DNA of 64,000 nucleotides from Sunxiuqinia indica (GCF_009847015.1 NZ_WVEM01000003.1:124001-188000), one strand, 5' to 3'. Shown: positions 42,586 through 52,274, counted from the first letter of the stretch. Made by a program: numbers and translations. The notes: a model not told the origin generated them from the letters alone.

Positions 42586-43752
42586 CTAGAAACTCCACTT
42601 CAAACGGGCAAACAGCAATTGCCCGATGTCGCCAAACTCGGAGCCGTCCTTTCCAAAAAAGAGCTGGCTGGTGGCCATCAATTCCAGGTTGTTTTGCAGC
42701 GAATAAGTTAGTGATGGGCCAAAATACCACGAGCCATCATTGGGGTTGACAATGCCGGAAATGCTTGTGGAAAGCAATGGCGTAACGGAGTAGGAGCACT
42801 GTGCGAACAACGAATATTGTGCAAACGAAAGGTATTTGGCTGACAGCTGATTGTTGAAGAAAGGATCAATTCCCCCAGCATTTCCCTTTTTTCCGTGGCT
42901 ATTGTACAGCACACTTGTGTGGAAGTAAAGGGAACTCGGAAAAGTGTAGTCGGCAGAAATTGATGCAACGGTCGCTTTTTCAGAGCCTGAACTGTTTTCT
43001 CTGGGCACGAAGTGATTGATCTCTCCCCGAAATCCCGCACCTCGAATATCGCCAGCCCATCCTGCGCCAATCATATAGTCAGCTCCAACCCATCCTCCAA
43101 TAAATTGAAAGTCGTAGCTCCATTGAGAGAAATGATAAAGCCCGGCCAAGGCCATCTCATTTTCGTTTGGCCCAATTTTATAGACCAGCTCTGCTGATGA
43201 AGTCATACCGGTGTAATACTGTACTCTCAGCGCATCGGTTCCCGGACGCTCTTCATAATCGAAATCAAAATAAGAAAAGGAGTTGAACACGTCATTGGGA
43301 TTCCACACCAGATTAATTCCCCAGTTAACACGCTGGCGGCCTGCACGAACCTGCCAGTTGCCCGAAATCCAATCAATATAAGCTCGGTCGAACATGGAGT
43401 GCATAAACCAACCGTTTCCGTCTATTGGGATAAACGACAGGTCGAAATAACCATTGTCAATATCTACAGTTGACTGATAGTCCGGGAATTTTTTTACAAG
43501 ACTGCCGAACAAAATGCGATTGCGCATTTCTGCCACCACGGTAATTTCATTGCTGGCATACCACTTAAAATTGAGTCGGTTATGTATCGTGTTTGTAGTG
43601 AGGTGATCTAAGTTCAAACCCGGAATTTGTTGCTCGGGTGTGTAGTACATAAACAGTTCTTTGATGTAGCCATTTAATGTCCAGTTTCTTTCTTGGGCGA
43701 AAGCCGAAACCGTAAACAGGAGGAATAGCAGAAGCGTGTAAAAATGTTTCAT
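42586..43752 (-). CDS. Outer-membrane beta-barrel protein of the ABC/LolA-like operon
   Basis: A 388-residue protein with a signal peptide ending AFAQE and a run of amphipathic strands finishing in ARLKWSF, the C-terminal aromatic signature of outer-membrane barrels. Stretches such as WQVRAGRQRVNWGINLVWNP resemble porin or alginate-export-like barrels. Family not firmly recognised. It is the last gene of the TetR/LolA-like/ABC/CAP operon, 24 bp after the CAP gene. It could be the outer-membrane exit or receiving point for the cargo moved by that system. Confidence 0.7.
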   Translation of the reverse strand: MKHFYTLLLFLLFTVSAFAQERNWTLNGYIKELFMYYTPEQQIPGLNLDHLTTNTIHNRLNFKWYASNEITVVAEMRNRILFGSLVKKFPDYQSTVDIDNGYFDLSFIPIDGNGWFMHSMFDRAYIDWISGNWQVRAGRQRVNWGINLVWNPNDVFNSFSYFDFDYEERPGTDALRVQYYTGMTSSAELVYKIGPNENEMALAGLYHFSQWSYDFQFIGGWVGADYMIGAGWAGDIRGAGFRGEINHFVPRENSSGSEKATVASISADYTFPSSLYFHTSVLYNSHGKKGNAGGIDPFFNNQLSAKYLSFAQYSLFAQCSYSVTPLLSTSISGIVNPNDGSWYFGPSLTYSLQNNLELMATSQLFFGKDGSEFGDIGQLLFARLKWSF

Positions 43753-43776
43753 CGCGTTCGTTTTTTTATCAATTCT

Positions 43777-44439
43777 TTATTTTGATTGAAAACCGCCAGC
43801 CATTTCCATGACGCACATCTTGGTGTATTTTGGATGATCTCCGGCAGCAATTCCAATGGTGCGAAATGCCGTATCCAGAATATTTTCCCGGTGGTTTCTG
43901 GAGGGAACACCATCATCAATGAGTAAGTTGACAACCACCCGGAAAGGCGAGTTGTTACCATAAGTGATATTTTCTGCAAGCTTGCCTTTCCAATCTCCAA
44001 GCTGTTCTACTCGTGTTTGCGGGTTGGAGCCTCGGCGTCCGGTATGACCAATAGCGCTGGTTTGTTGCTGTTCTTTTACTAAAATGTTGGCAGCCTTGCT
44101 CAGGCCCTCCGAAGGAGAAAGTAAGGGCAGTGGCTTTTGTTTTTTCATGACACGAATGCACTCAATCAGTGCTTTTTTTCCTTCGTGGGTTTTTATTGGA
44201 ATAGTCCCCGGCCAGATGAATAATCGACCATCAAAAGCTTTTAATAGCGGTTCCAGATTTTCTTCAGCGTATTTTGCCGGGTTTGCCCGCACCTTGTTCA
44301 GTTCAATTAACACTTGTTTTTCGAAAGCACTGAGATAATCAGCACGCTGGATGAGTTGATTGTTCGGTTGTGCTTCGGCATTGAATGCGAACAGGCTGAT
44401 ATAAAACAGGAAGAAAATGGGAAAAATACGTTGACTCAT
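43777..44439 (-). CDS. Secreted CAP (SCP/PR-1) domain protein
   Basis: A 220-residue exported protein (signal peptide ends NAEAQ). The CAP fold shows in EKQVLIELNKVRANPAKYAE, LSPSEGLSKAANILVKEQ, GHTGRRGSNPQTRVEQ, AENITYGN and NHRENIL. Bacterial CAP proteins are extracellular with unclear activity; some bind sterols or lipids in eukaryotes. Sitting two bases after the ABC ATPase gene, it probably serves the lipid- or lipoprotein-related function of the operon. Confidence 0.85.
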   Translation of the reverse strand: MSQRIFPIFFLFYISLFAFNAEAQPNNQLIQRADYLSAFEKQVLIELNKVRANPAKYAEENLEPLLKAFDGRLFIWPGTIPIKTHEGKKALIECIRVMKKQKPLPLLSPSEGLSKAANILVKEQQQTSAIGHTGRRGSNPQTRVEQLGDWKGKLAENITYGNNSPFRVVVNLLIDDGVPSRNHRENILDTAFRTIGIAAGDHPKYTKMCVMEMAGGFQSK

Positions 44440-44441
44440 GA

Positions 44442-45131
44442 TTATTCGTTTTTTCGATCGTCGCTAATTATTTTTCCATCTTCAAGTGTGATCACTCGAT
44501 GGGCTTTGTTCACTACGCGTTGATCGTGTGTGCTAAATATAAACGTGATTTTCTCTTGCTTATTGAGTTCTTCCATCATGCTTAGCAAATTCTCTGTTGA
44601 CTTGGAATCGAGGTTGGCAGTTGGCTCATCGGCTAACACAAAGGTTGGTTTTGATGCCAGTGCACGGGCAACCGCCACGCGCTGTTGCTGACCTCCTGAA
44701 AGTTTCGAAGGCCGACTGTTAATCCGGTCGCCAAGTCCGACTTGGATGAGTAGATCTTTGGCGCGCTGCTGCCGTTGTTTTTTATCCACTCCTTGCATTT
44801 GCATGATGAATTCCACATTTTCGAGTGCTGTTAAAACCGGTATCAGGTTGTAAGCCTGAAATACAAAACCGATGTTTTGTAGCCTGAAGTCAATCAATTT
44901 TGATGAGCTCAGTTTTCCAATCTCGGTGCCTCCAATATTAATATCACCACTGGTTGGTGAGTCGAGTCCCCCAAGCATATTCAGAAAAGTTGTTTTCCCC
45001 GAACCGGATGGTCCGACAATCGCTGTAAATTCTCCTTTTTCAATGGTCAAATCGATGCCATTTAGTGCGTTTACTTTTACTTCGGTGCTGTTGTATACTT
45101 TTTTCAGGTCTTTTACTTCTATAACGTTCAT
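44442..45131 (-). CDS. LolD/MacB-type ABC transporter ATPase
   Basis: A 229-residue ATPase with Walker A GPSGSGKTT, Q loop FQAYNLIP, signature LSGGQQQRVAVARAL, Walker B VLADEPTANLD and the H loop (FSTHD). Its sequence class is the MacB/LolD type, which powers FtsX-like permeases that move lipoproteins or extract substrates rather than import solutes. Two such permeases are encoded just upstream. The gap to the nearest permease gene is 41 bp. Confidence 0.92.
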   Translation of the reverse strand: MNVIEVKDLKKVYNSTEVKVNALNGIDLTIEKGEFTAIVGPSGSGKTTFLNMLGGLDSPTSGDINIGGTEIGKLSSSKLIDFRLQNIGFVFQAYNLIPVLTALENVEFIMQMQGVDKKQRQQRAKDLLIQVGLGDRINSRPSKLSGGQQQRVAVARALASKPTFVLADEPTANLDSKSTENLLSMMEELNKQEKITFIFSTHDQRVVNKAHRVITLEDGKIISDDRKNE

Positions 45132-45172
45132 GATAATCGGATTTTAGTTGTTAAGCCTTTTCATGGAAATTG

Positions 45173-46393
45173 TTAAAGGTCAATACGAATGGCTTCGGCC
45201 GGTTTTAATTTAAGTGCTTTCGTGGCCGGATAGATCGCCGCAATAATTCCGGTAACGATGACCATTAGTGCGATTTGCATGGAAACATAAAATGGCAATT
45301 GGGTATAAACCAGCGTGTCGAATCCCATCGATTCGTAGGCTGTTGACCAGGTTCCCAAATCAATTCCCTGGTAGCCAAAATAGAACGTAAGGAGCCATCC
45401 CAATGCAATTCCGAACAATCCTCCAACTAGAGAAAGCATGACTGTTTCGAGTAAGATCATGGTGAAAACCCTCGTCTTATTTAAGCCAACAGCCATTAAC
45501 ATTCCCAATTCTTTTTTTCGTTCTAAAACAGCCATTAACATGGTATTAATAATGCCAAAAAGCAGGGCGAGTAAAATGATGCCGATAAAAACAAACATGG
45601 TTATTCCAAAGCTGCTTTCAACCAGACTAACTTCAGGCATGATTTCACGCCACGTTTTTACATCCAGTGTTGATAACTCCTCGGTCAATGATGTATTTGT
45701 TGATGCTAGATTTTCGTTGTTATCCAGCAAAATTGCAATTTCGTGACTGGCCTGATTATCCAACTGCATAATTCGGCTGATATCCGATTTCCGAACAAAT
45801 ACGCTGGCTTTATCAAAAGCCGTGTTTGATGTTCGGAAAATACCTTCAACCTTAAAGGCTGCACCGGTTAAATTTCCTTGCATATCTTGTAAGGTGACGA
45901 CCACTTTCGACTTCAATTTGACGTTTAGCTTGTTCGCTAGTTCTTCACCAATTACAATCGGGTTTCGTTTCACTTCTTCAAAGTAAGTTCCTTCAATTAG
46001 TTTGGTTGAAAGGTTGGTCACTTGCTTTTCATCTTCAGGATTAATACCTGTTATTTTAACACCGGTACCGGTTTTTGCCGATTGCGCCATGGTGTTTATA
46101 ATCACCCGGCTGCTAATCGCTTTTACATGCTCATTAGAGCGGATGATTTGTACTGTTGAGTCTGTATTTGAAATGACGAATTTTTTATCCGGATTATTCA
46201 AATATTCTTTGTGGTGAACCTGAATGTGTGAAGCCTCGGTTTTTATGGCTGTATTGATCCGTTGAACGACCATGCCTTTATAAAAAGCCATGTAAAAAAT
46301 GCCGGAAGCCAAGCCCAGGCAAATGGCAATTAGGATGACAAGGCTTCTGGTTTTATTGCGCCAAATGTTTCTCCAGGCAACTGCTAGTATCAT
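45173..46393 (-). CDS. FtsX-type ABC permease (second)
   Basis: A 406-residue membrane protein: one N-terminal membrane segment, a large periplasmic MacB-type domain (about 45-255) and three C-terminal membrane segments (about 270-395). AVLERKKELGMLMAVGLNKTR is the typical cytoplasmic loop. With the first permease it likely forms a heterodimer like LolCE. It lies 18 bp after the first permease. Confidence 0.9.
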   Translation of the reverse strand: MILAVAWRNIWRNKTRSLVILIAICLGLASGIFYMAFYKGMVVQRINTAIKTEASHIQVHHKEYLNNPDKKFVISNTDSTVQIIRSNEHVKAISSRVIINTMAQSAKTGTGVKITGINPEDEKQVTNLSTKLIEGTYFEEVKRNPIVIGEELANKLNVKLKSKVVVTLQDMQGNLTGAAFKVEGIFRTSNTAFDKASVFVRKSDISRIMQLDNQASHEIAILLDNNENLASTNTSLTEELSTLDVKTWREIMPEVSLVESSFGITMFVFIGIILLALLFGIINTMLMAVLERKKELGMLMAVGLNKTRVFTMILLETVMLSLVGGLFGIALGWLLTFYFGYQGIDLGTWSTAYESMGFDTLVYTQLPFYVSMQIALMVIVTGIIAAIYPATKALKLKPAEAIRIDL

Positions 46394-46411
46394 GATTTCA
46401 GTTTTTTTAGG

Positions 46412-47635
46412 TTATGAATGAAGTGCTTCGGTCAGCTTTAAACGGTAGGTTTTAAATAATGGATAGAGGTAGACCACCATGGTTAAAATGAAGATGACCA
46501 ATACTTGGCGCGCGAAAATGAACCATTTTGCTGAAAAGTACATGACTGCCTCCAGTCCAAACTGTTCGTAAGCTTTTGCTGCTTCTCCCGTAAGAGGAAT
46601 AGGATGATAAACCAGGTAGATAATAAACGGTAATGAAATGGCGAATCCGAAGATAACACCAATCAAACCAATTAGCGTTGTTTCGTAGAAAAGGATTTTG
46701 CTCAGCCTGCTTTTTTGCATGCCTATTGCAATCATGATTCCCATTTCTTTCCGGCGTTCGGCAATCATCATAATTACCGTTCCAAATATGCCAAAGCCGA
46801 CAAGTGCATAAAGGATTCCCTTGGTCAGGTAAGCTCCTGAACGATCAGCTTCAATCATATTTTTAGTCACCGGATCCATTTCGTCCCAAGTCATAATTTC
46901 GTAACGATCTTTTAACTCTGTTTGCAGTTGATGCTTGATTTGATTGACTTTTGAATAATCGTCAATCATGAGCACCAGGGAGGTGAGTTTTTCCGGCACT
47001 GAAAAGAATTCCTGAGCAGCTTTTATATCAATATATCCACCAAGATTATTCATTGCAGGGGAGGGGAATTTGAGAATTCCTTTTACCGGAAATAAGGCTG
47101 CAGCACTAGCTCCATGGTAGCCTTGGCTGATTAAAACCAAGGTGTCGTTCAGATTAACGCCAAGGTTCTTGGCCAGGTTTACGGGCAATAGGATTCCATC
47201 ATCTCCTTGTTTCAGGTATTGGCCTTTTTCAACCCAACGAGACAAATTAGTCATCTGATTTTCTTTCGTTGGATCAATGCCAATTAAGGCTGCTCCTTTT
47301 GTGCTATTCTCATAGGACATGAGCGTAAATGATTCCAGTCTGGGGACGTAGCTGGTTATTTCCTGATTTTCCTGGAGAACCTGAATTAACGAGTCGTTAG
47401 GTTGAAAGGTGTATTCAATGGTTTTATTATCCCAATAATCGTTTTGATGAATTTGGATGTAACCGGAATAGAAACTGACCACATTGTCGATCATTTTCGA
47501 ATAGGTGCCTTCCTGCATCGATGTCATGAATGTACTGAGCAAAACACCAAAAAAAATAGATGCAACCGTGATCAATGTTCTTCTTCGGTTTCTCCAGATA
47601 TTTCGCCAGGCTAATTTTAAATTTGTTTTCATCAC
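46412..47635 (-). CDS. FtsX-type ABC permease (first)
   Basis: A 407-residue permease of the same layout as its neighbour: N-terminal segment, large periplasmic domain and three C-terminal segments. ERRKEMGIMIAIGMQKSRL is the cytoplasmic loop. The two proteins are related but clearly diverged, so a heterodimer is likely. The upstream gene is LolA-like, which supports lipoprotein or lipid movement as the job of the complex. Confidence 0.9.
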   Translation of the reverse strand: MMKTNLKLAWRNIWRNRRRTLITVASIFFGVLLSTFMTSMQEGTYSKMIDNVVSFYSGYIQIHQNDYWDNKTIEYTFQPNDSLIQVLQENQEITSYVPRLESFTLMSYENSTKGAALIGIDPTKENQMTNLSRWVEKGQYLKQGDDGILLPVNLAKNLGVNLNDTLVLISQGYHGASAAALFPVKGILKFPSPAMNNLGGYIDIKAAQEFFSVPEKLTSLVLMIDDYSKVNQIKHQLQTELKDRYEIMTWDEMDPVTKNMIEADRSGAYLTKGILYALVGFGIFGTVIMMIAERRKEMGIMIAIGMQKSRLSKILFYETTLIGLIGVIFGFAISLPFIIYLVYHPIPLTGEAAKAYEQFGLEAVMYFSAKWFIFARQVLVIFILTMVVYLYPLFKTYRLKLTEALHS

Positions 47636-47655
47636 GATCTGAGTTAAGAGTAGAA

Positions 47656-48405
47656 TTAGCGTAACCTTTTCATGTTTTGAATAGAGAAGAATGATTCCTT
47701 CAGATCAACATTGAAATCAATTTCGTCAAAAGTCATGATTGTTTTATGACCTTCTTCGTTTGCCGGTATCATTTCCAGGTGAGTAGGGATCTCCCGGTCA
47801 TCCATCATTTTAACGTTGGTGAGGATTTCAGTATTGACAAGCATCTCATCTTCGTCAAAGTATTCAGCTTTCAACCACAGTAGCTTCTCTTTTGAAACCC
47901 ACATATAAATCTTTCCCCAAACCACTGCAGCATCTTCGTTCGGAATCAGCTCAATCTTGTAGCACTCGTATCCTTCAATTGTTTCCTTGCCAACCAGTGA
48001 GTGTTCATAGTCTTTGACCAGTGAAGATTCTTTTACCAGATCATCGTTGGTAAAGTCCGATCCCATCCAGCTTTGCATCATCATGGAGGGCGGTATTTTA
48101 ATCATTCGGTCGATATTGGGCACCCAGTTCCACATTTCGTTTTGGCGTTTCAGGAAAACTTGCCCTTTTTCCTTGGCGGGAGCGGTTATTAAAATTAGCG
48201 AGTATTCATTTCCAAGGGTCCAGTTTTTCATGGAAATGGTTCGTTCCCATGATGGTCGTTTAATGGTCATCGTTACTTCACCGATACTGGAAGTGCCCCG
48301 GAGTTTTTCATCGGCTTGACGAACAATTTCTTTAATATCGATATCCTTAGCAGATAATGAGACTGCAATCAGGAGGAGAAAAAAGATGTTTGTAATTGTT
48401 TTCAT
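47656..48405 (-). CDS. LolA-like outer-membrane lipoprotein-sorting protein
   Basis: A 249-residue exported protein (signal peptide ends LSAKD). It has the half-barrel pattern of LolA/LolB-like carriers, including QNEMWNWVPNIDRMIKIPP and GYECYKIELIPNEDAAVVWG. This subfamily (often labelled outer membrane lipoprotein-sorting protein) accompanies RND or ABC exporters and is probably a lipid carrier. The gene overlaps TetR by four bases. Confidence 0.82.
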   Translation of the reverse strand: MKTITNIFFLLLIAVSLSAKDIDIKEIVRQADEKLRGTSSIGEVTMTIKRPSWERTISMKNWTLGNEYSLILITAPAKEKGQVFLKRQNEMWNWVPNIDRMIKIPPSMMMQSWMGSDFTNDDLVKESSLVKDYEHSLVGKETIEGYECYKIELIPNEDAAVVWGKIYMWVSKEKLLWLKAEYFDEDEMLVNTEILTNVKMMDDREIPTHLEMIPANEEGHKTIMTFDEIDFNVDLKESFFSIQNMKRLR

Positions 48406-49007
48406 GGCTGTTTGTTTGTGTTGGTGATGATAATTCGTTGTATCGTTGAAATTATTTTTTCGACAAGTTGGTCGATGGGGAAGATGTCTGGGGTAACTAC
48501 CGCGTAAAGCATGGCGCCTTCTAGCATACTGCCGATGGCCATCAGATCTCCTTCCGGGTCCTGACTCCCTTTGGTAACAATGAAGTTATACATCATGCCC
48601 ATCACTGGTTTACTGCGATCGATAAATTCATTCGATAGGCTGTCGGTAACAACTGGTTGGAGCATTAGTGAATAATAGAGCTTCCAATATCGTGGATTTT
48701 GTTTGACTAGCGCAAAACTTTTTCGAATGAAGGCATAGAATTCTTCATCAGTAACCCTGTTGTCCTGGTTGACATTGAAACCACCGAAAAACTCATCAAA
48801 TCCGTTGTATATAATGTCTTTCAGAATGTCAAATTTGCTTTCGAAATAATTGTATGCAAGTCCTTTCGAAATTTTTGCCTTTTGGGCAATCTGACTGATT
48901 GACGTGGCATGAAACCCATTTTCAGCAAATAATCCTAAAGCCGTTTCTCTGATGAGCTTCTTCTTTTCGTTTCTGAGTTGTTCAAATTGTTCTGAGCTTC
49001 GAGGCAT
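48402..49007 (-). CDS. TetR-family regulator of the envelope operon
   Basis: A 201-residue regulator. The N-terminal helix-turn-helix region (about 10-57) contains IRETALGLFAENGFHATSIS and KISKGLAYNYFESK, the usual TetR DNA-binding pattern. The C-terminal ligand domain is alpha-helical. It is the first gene of the operon, so it probably represses its own transcription. A palindrome 82-107 bp upstream is a candidate operator. Confidence 0.9.
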   Translation of the reverse strand: MPRSSEQFEQLRNEKKKLIRETALGLFAENGFHATSISQIAQKAKISKGLAYNYFESKFDILKDIIYNGFDEFFGGFNVNQDNRVTDEEFYAFIRKSFALVKQNPRYWKLYYSLMLQPVVTDSLSNEFIDRSKPVMGMMYNFIVTKGSQDPEGDLMAIGSMLEGAMLYAVVTPDIFPIDQLVEKIISTIQRIIITNTNKQP

Positions 49008-49036
49008 GGTGTTTTGTTTATGATTGAACGATTGGT

Positions 49037-49067
49037 CAAAGGTAAAATGCAGTTACTTTCAGCACAA
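49037..49067 (-). promoter_or_regulatory. Promoter of the TetR/ABC operon
   Basis: On the minus strand TTG (49065-49067) and TACCTTTG (49037-49044) are spaced by 20 bases, a full Bacteroidota promoter. The start point would be near 49033, 26 bp before the TetR ATG. Confidence 0.65.
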
Positions 49068-49088
49068 TTATCCAATATTAAATAATTA

Positions 49089-49114
49089 TTAACATGACCA
49101 GCCGGTCAATTTAA
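49089..49114. promoter_or_regulatory. Candidate TetR operator
   Basis: TGACC-AGCC-GGTCA forms a 5-bp inverted repeat with TTAA on both outer edges at equal distance. It lies just upstream of the -33 box of the TetR operon and 137 bp before the divergent oxidoreductase gene, so it could affect both. Confidence 0.45.
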
Positions 49115-49250
49115 GTGATGAAATTGTCTTTTTGTGCTGATATTGATTGTGAGGGAAATTTTTTAGCTGGAAATCTACCATTCTGATTCGCTTTTTATTC
49201 ATTTCAGTTATCTTTATGGCAATCTTTAAAAACCAACAAACAGAATAAAC

Positions 49251-50570
49251 ATGGATAATACCCGTAGAAATTTTGTCAAACAATCTGCTGTAGTTGCAGC
49301 CGGAATAGCAGCGTTTCCAACGATTATGAACGCCGGCTGTGCTTCTCCAAACGAAAAAATTACTGTTGGATTAATTGGATGCCGAGGTATGGGATTCAGC
49401 GATCTCCAATCATTTTTGAAAAATAAGGAAGTTGAATGTATCGCTCTTTGTGATGTTGACCAACGAGTACTGGATAAACGCGCAGAAGATGTTGAAAAAC
49501 TTACCGGAAAACGTCCCTTGTTGTATAATGATTTCCGACAGATTATTGATAATAAAGATATTGATGCGGTAATTGTTGGAACTCCTGATCATTGGCATTG
49601 CCTACCTATGGTTTATGCCTCGCAAGTTGGAAAACATGTTTATGTTGAAAAGCCTCTTGGAAATACCATTGAGGAATGTAATGTGATGGTGGCTGCGCAA
49701 AAGCGATATGGAAATATAGTTCAGGTAGGGCAGTGGCAACGAAGTCATCAGCACTGGAACGACGCAGTGGAGTATTTGCATGCGGGAAGCATAGGGCGTA
49801 TTCGCTCAGTAAAATCATGGTCTAATGTTGGGTGGAAGAATTCCATTCCGGTTATTCCTGATTCTGACGCTCCTGATGGAGTCGATTATAATATGTGGTT
49901 GGGACCGGCTCCTGATCGGCCTTTTAACAAGAATCGATTTCATTTTACTTTTCGATGGTTTTGGGATTATGCCGGCGGCTTAATGACTGATTGGGGAGTT
50001 CATCTGCTCGATTTTGCTTTGTTCGGGATGAATCAGTATGTTCCCAAATCGATAACAGCTGTGGGCGGTAAATATGCATTTCCTAAAGATGCTATGCAAA
50101 CACCGGATACCATGTCAGCTGTTTTTGATTTTGGCGATTTTGGTTTGATTTGGGATCATACCATTGGAATTTATGGAGCCAACTATGGAGGTCGCGGGCA
50201 TGGCGTTGCTTTTGTGGGAGAATATGGCACGTTGGTCGTTGATCGAAATGGATGGGAGGTTATCCCTGAAACAAGAAGTACAAGTGCTAAGGAAGGCTAT
50301 GAGGGGGTGGAATTGCATCATGCGGTTGGAAATGGATTAGATTTGCATGTTCAAAATTTTCTGGATTGTATAAGAACAGGGGATAAACCTAATTGTGATA
50401 TTGAAACCGGAGCACACATTGCCCGCTTTGCACATTTAGGAAATATCTCATATCGCTTAGGACGTAAAGTAAACTGGAATTCGGAAAAACAGGAGTTTGA
50501 AAATGATGCAGAAGCTAACCTATTGGTAAAAGCAAATTACCGATTGCCCTGGACCTTGCCAGAAATTTAA
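49251..50570 (+). CDS. Gfo/Idh/MocA-family oxidoreductase with Tat-like signal
   Basis: A 439-residue protein. The N-terminus RRNFVKQSAVVAAGIAAF resembles a Tat signal, as is common for this family in Bacteroidota. A Rossmann domain follows (ITVGLIGCRGMG, ALCDVD), with the conserved EKP in HVYVEKPLGN, and a C-terminal alpha/beta domain. Members oxidise or isomerise sugars or cyclitols with NAD(P). A periplasmic location would need a folded, cofactor-loaded enzyme, which fits Tat export. The substrate is unknown. It is a single gene, convergent with ispH. Confidence 0.85.
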   Translation: MDNTRRNFVKQSAVVAAGIAAFPTIMNAGCASPNEKITVGLIGCRGMGFSDLQSFLKNKEVECIALCDVDQRVLDKRAEDVEKLTGKRPLLYNDFRQIIDNKDIDAVIVGTPDHWHCLPMVYASQVGKHVYVEKPLGNTIEECNVMVAAQKRYGNIVQVGQWQRSHQHWNDAVEYLHAGSIGRIRSVKSWSNVGWKNSIPVIPDSDAPDGVDYNMWLGPAPDRPFNKNRFHFTFRWFWDYAGGLMTDWGVHLLDFALFGMNQYVPKSITAVGGKYAFPKDAMQTPDTMSAVFDFGDFGLIWDHTIGIYGANYGGRGHGVAFVGEYGTLVVDRNGWEVIPETRSTSAKEGYEGVELHHAVGNGLDLHVQNFLDCIRTGDKPNCDIETGAHIARFAHLGNISYRLGRKVNWNSEKQEFENDAEANLLVKANYRLPWTLPEI

Positions 50571-50597
50571 GAGGGAATTCGGGCTCAAAAAGTCATG

Positions 50598-51464
50598 TTA
50601 AATGTCCGATGTTTCGTATTTCTTTATTTGTCCCGCTACTTTTTCCATTAACCATTGTGGGGTTGAAGTAGCACCACAAATCCCTACGGAATTGTCACTG
50701 GAAAACCAGTTGGGATTTAGTTCGTCAGGATTTGAAATAAAGTAGCTATTCGGGTTGCTTTTTTTACAAACTTCAAATAGGAATTGAGCATTGGAACTTT
50801 TTTTGCCACCAACAAAAACGATCACATCATGTTGGTTGGCAAATTCTTTCATACGGGGAACCCGATTGGCTACCTGTCGGCAAATAGTATCTTTAATGAT
50901 TATTTCCTGCTTTGAATTTTGCTTCAGTTCGGCTGCGATTTCATTGAATTTTTCGAGTGATTTGGTGGTTTGAGAAAACAAGTAAGCCGGCTTTTCAGGA
51001 TCTACTTCAGATAGATCATCTTTGTTTTCAACAACGATAGCGTGATTGTCAGTTTGTCCGTCCAGACTCACTATTTCGGCATGTCCTTTTTTTCCAAACA
51101 AGATAATTTGTCCATCTTTTTGGTTCATTTCTAAGGTAGCCTTTTTAACCCGCTGCTGAAGTTTGAGAACCACCGGGCAGGTTGCATCAATCAGTTCAAT
51201 ATTGTTGGCCTTGGCGTGTTCGTAAGTTGAAGGTGGTTCACCATGAGCACGAAGGAGCACCTGACAATTTTTAAGGGTGAAGAATGTTTCCCGGTCAATA
51301 GTGATGAGCCCCAGCTCTTCAAGTCTTTCTACCTCCATTCCATTGTGTACAATATCGCCCAGACAATAAAGTTTCTCACTCTTGTCAAGTGTTTCTTCAG
51401 CCTTTTTGATGGCATTTACAACACCAAAACAAAATCCTGATTTATGATCAATCTCAATCTGCAT
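50598..51464 (-). CDS. ispH: 4-hydroxy-3-methylbut-2-enyl diphosphate reductase IspH
   Basis: A 288-residue [4Fe-4S] enzyme, last step of the MEP isoprenoid pathway. The cluster cysteines lie in SGFCFGVV (Cys12), DATCPVVLK and KDTICRQVANR. LLRAHGEPPS, the equivalent of RxHG/TVFFRAHG, and CGATSTPQWL are also present. Length is normal. A 97-bp gap separates it from cmk, which reads in the same direction. Confidence 0.93.
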   Translation of the reverse strand: MQIEIDHKSGFCFGVVNAIKKAEETLDKSEKLYCLGDIVHNGMEVERLEELGLITIDRETFFTLKNCQVLLRAHGEPPSTYEHAKANNIELIDATCPVVLKLQQRVKKATLEMNQKDGQIILFGKKGHAEIVSLDGQTDNHAIVVENKDDLSEVDPEKPAYLFSQTTKSLEKFNEIAAELKQNSKQEIIIKDTICRQVANRVPRMKEFANQHDVIVFVGGKKSSNAQFLFEVCKKSNPNSYFISNPDELNPNWFSSDNSVGICGATSTPQWLMEKVAGQIKKYETSDI

Positions 51465-51561
51465 TAAACGCTAAGTTTCAAATTTCAAGTTTCAAAAAAC
51501 ACTCCTTATTTCATCGGGGATTCTTTGGTTGTATAACTTTCGGTTTGCCAGTTATGTACGA

Positions 51562-52269
51562 TTAGTCCTCTGTGATCTCTTTTACTTTTTTAGTCACCCA
51601 CTTCAATTGCTCTTCCCGACTGATCGTGCTATTGTCAAGAATTAAAGCATCATCGGCTTGCTTTAGCGGACTCTCTTTTCTCCCCGAATCAATACGATCA
51701 CGATCTTGTACATTTTTTAAAATTTCTTCAAAGCTAACTTGCTTGCCTTTTTCGGTCAGTTCATCGTACCGGCGTTGCGCACGAACTTCCGGGCTGGCAG
51801 TCATAAATATTTTCAACTCTGCATCAGGGAAAACAACTGTGCCAATGTCGCGCCCATCCATAACGATGCCTTTGTTTTTTCCCATTGCTTGTTGTTGCCT
51901 AACCATGGCCTGCCGAACTTCGCGAATGGTTGCAACAGGACTAACGTGATTGGCTACCGGAAGTTGACGAATTTCGTCTTCCACGTTTTCGCCATTCAAA
52001 TAGGTATCATTCTGTTTGGTAGCCTCATTAAACCGGAACTCAATTTTTATCTCTTCCAAACGATCAATTAAGCCTTGTTCATCGACTTTTCCATCGGCAG
52101 CCAATTGGTTGCGTAAGGCAAATAAAGTAACTGCCCGGTACATAGCGCCACTGTCTAAATAGATGTATTTTAACTGTTTGGCAAGTTGTTTGGCCACGGT
52201 GCTTTTCCCACACGAAGAGTGGCCATCAATGGCAATTACAATTTTATTGTTGTCAGCTTTTTGATTCAT
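51562..52269 (-). CDS. cmk: Cytidylate kinase
   Basis: A 235-residue nucleoside monophosphate kinase. The P-loop is IDGHSSCGKST near residues 13-23, then LDSGAMYRAVTLFAL, MDGRDIGTVVFP and RDRIDSGRKESPLK, all conserved in Cmk. It converts CMP and dCMP to diphosphates. The neighbour ispH is the usual Bacteroidota arrangement. The -7 box ends 6 bases before the ATG, so the mRNA seems almost leaderless. Confidence 0.93.
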   Translation of the reverse strand: MNQKADNNKIVIAIDGHSSCGKSTVAKQLAKQLKYIYLDSGAMYRAVTLFALRNQLAADGKVDEQGLIDRLEEIKIEFRFNEATKQNDTYLNGENVEDEIRQLPVANHVSPVATIREVRQAMVRQQQAMGKNKGIVMDGRDIGTVVFPDAELKIFMTASPEVRAQRRYDELTEKGKQVSFEEILKNVQDRDRIDSGRKESPLKQADDALILDNSTISREEQLKWVTKKVKEITED

Positions 52270-52274
52270 GTTGA

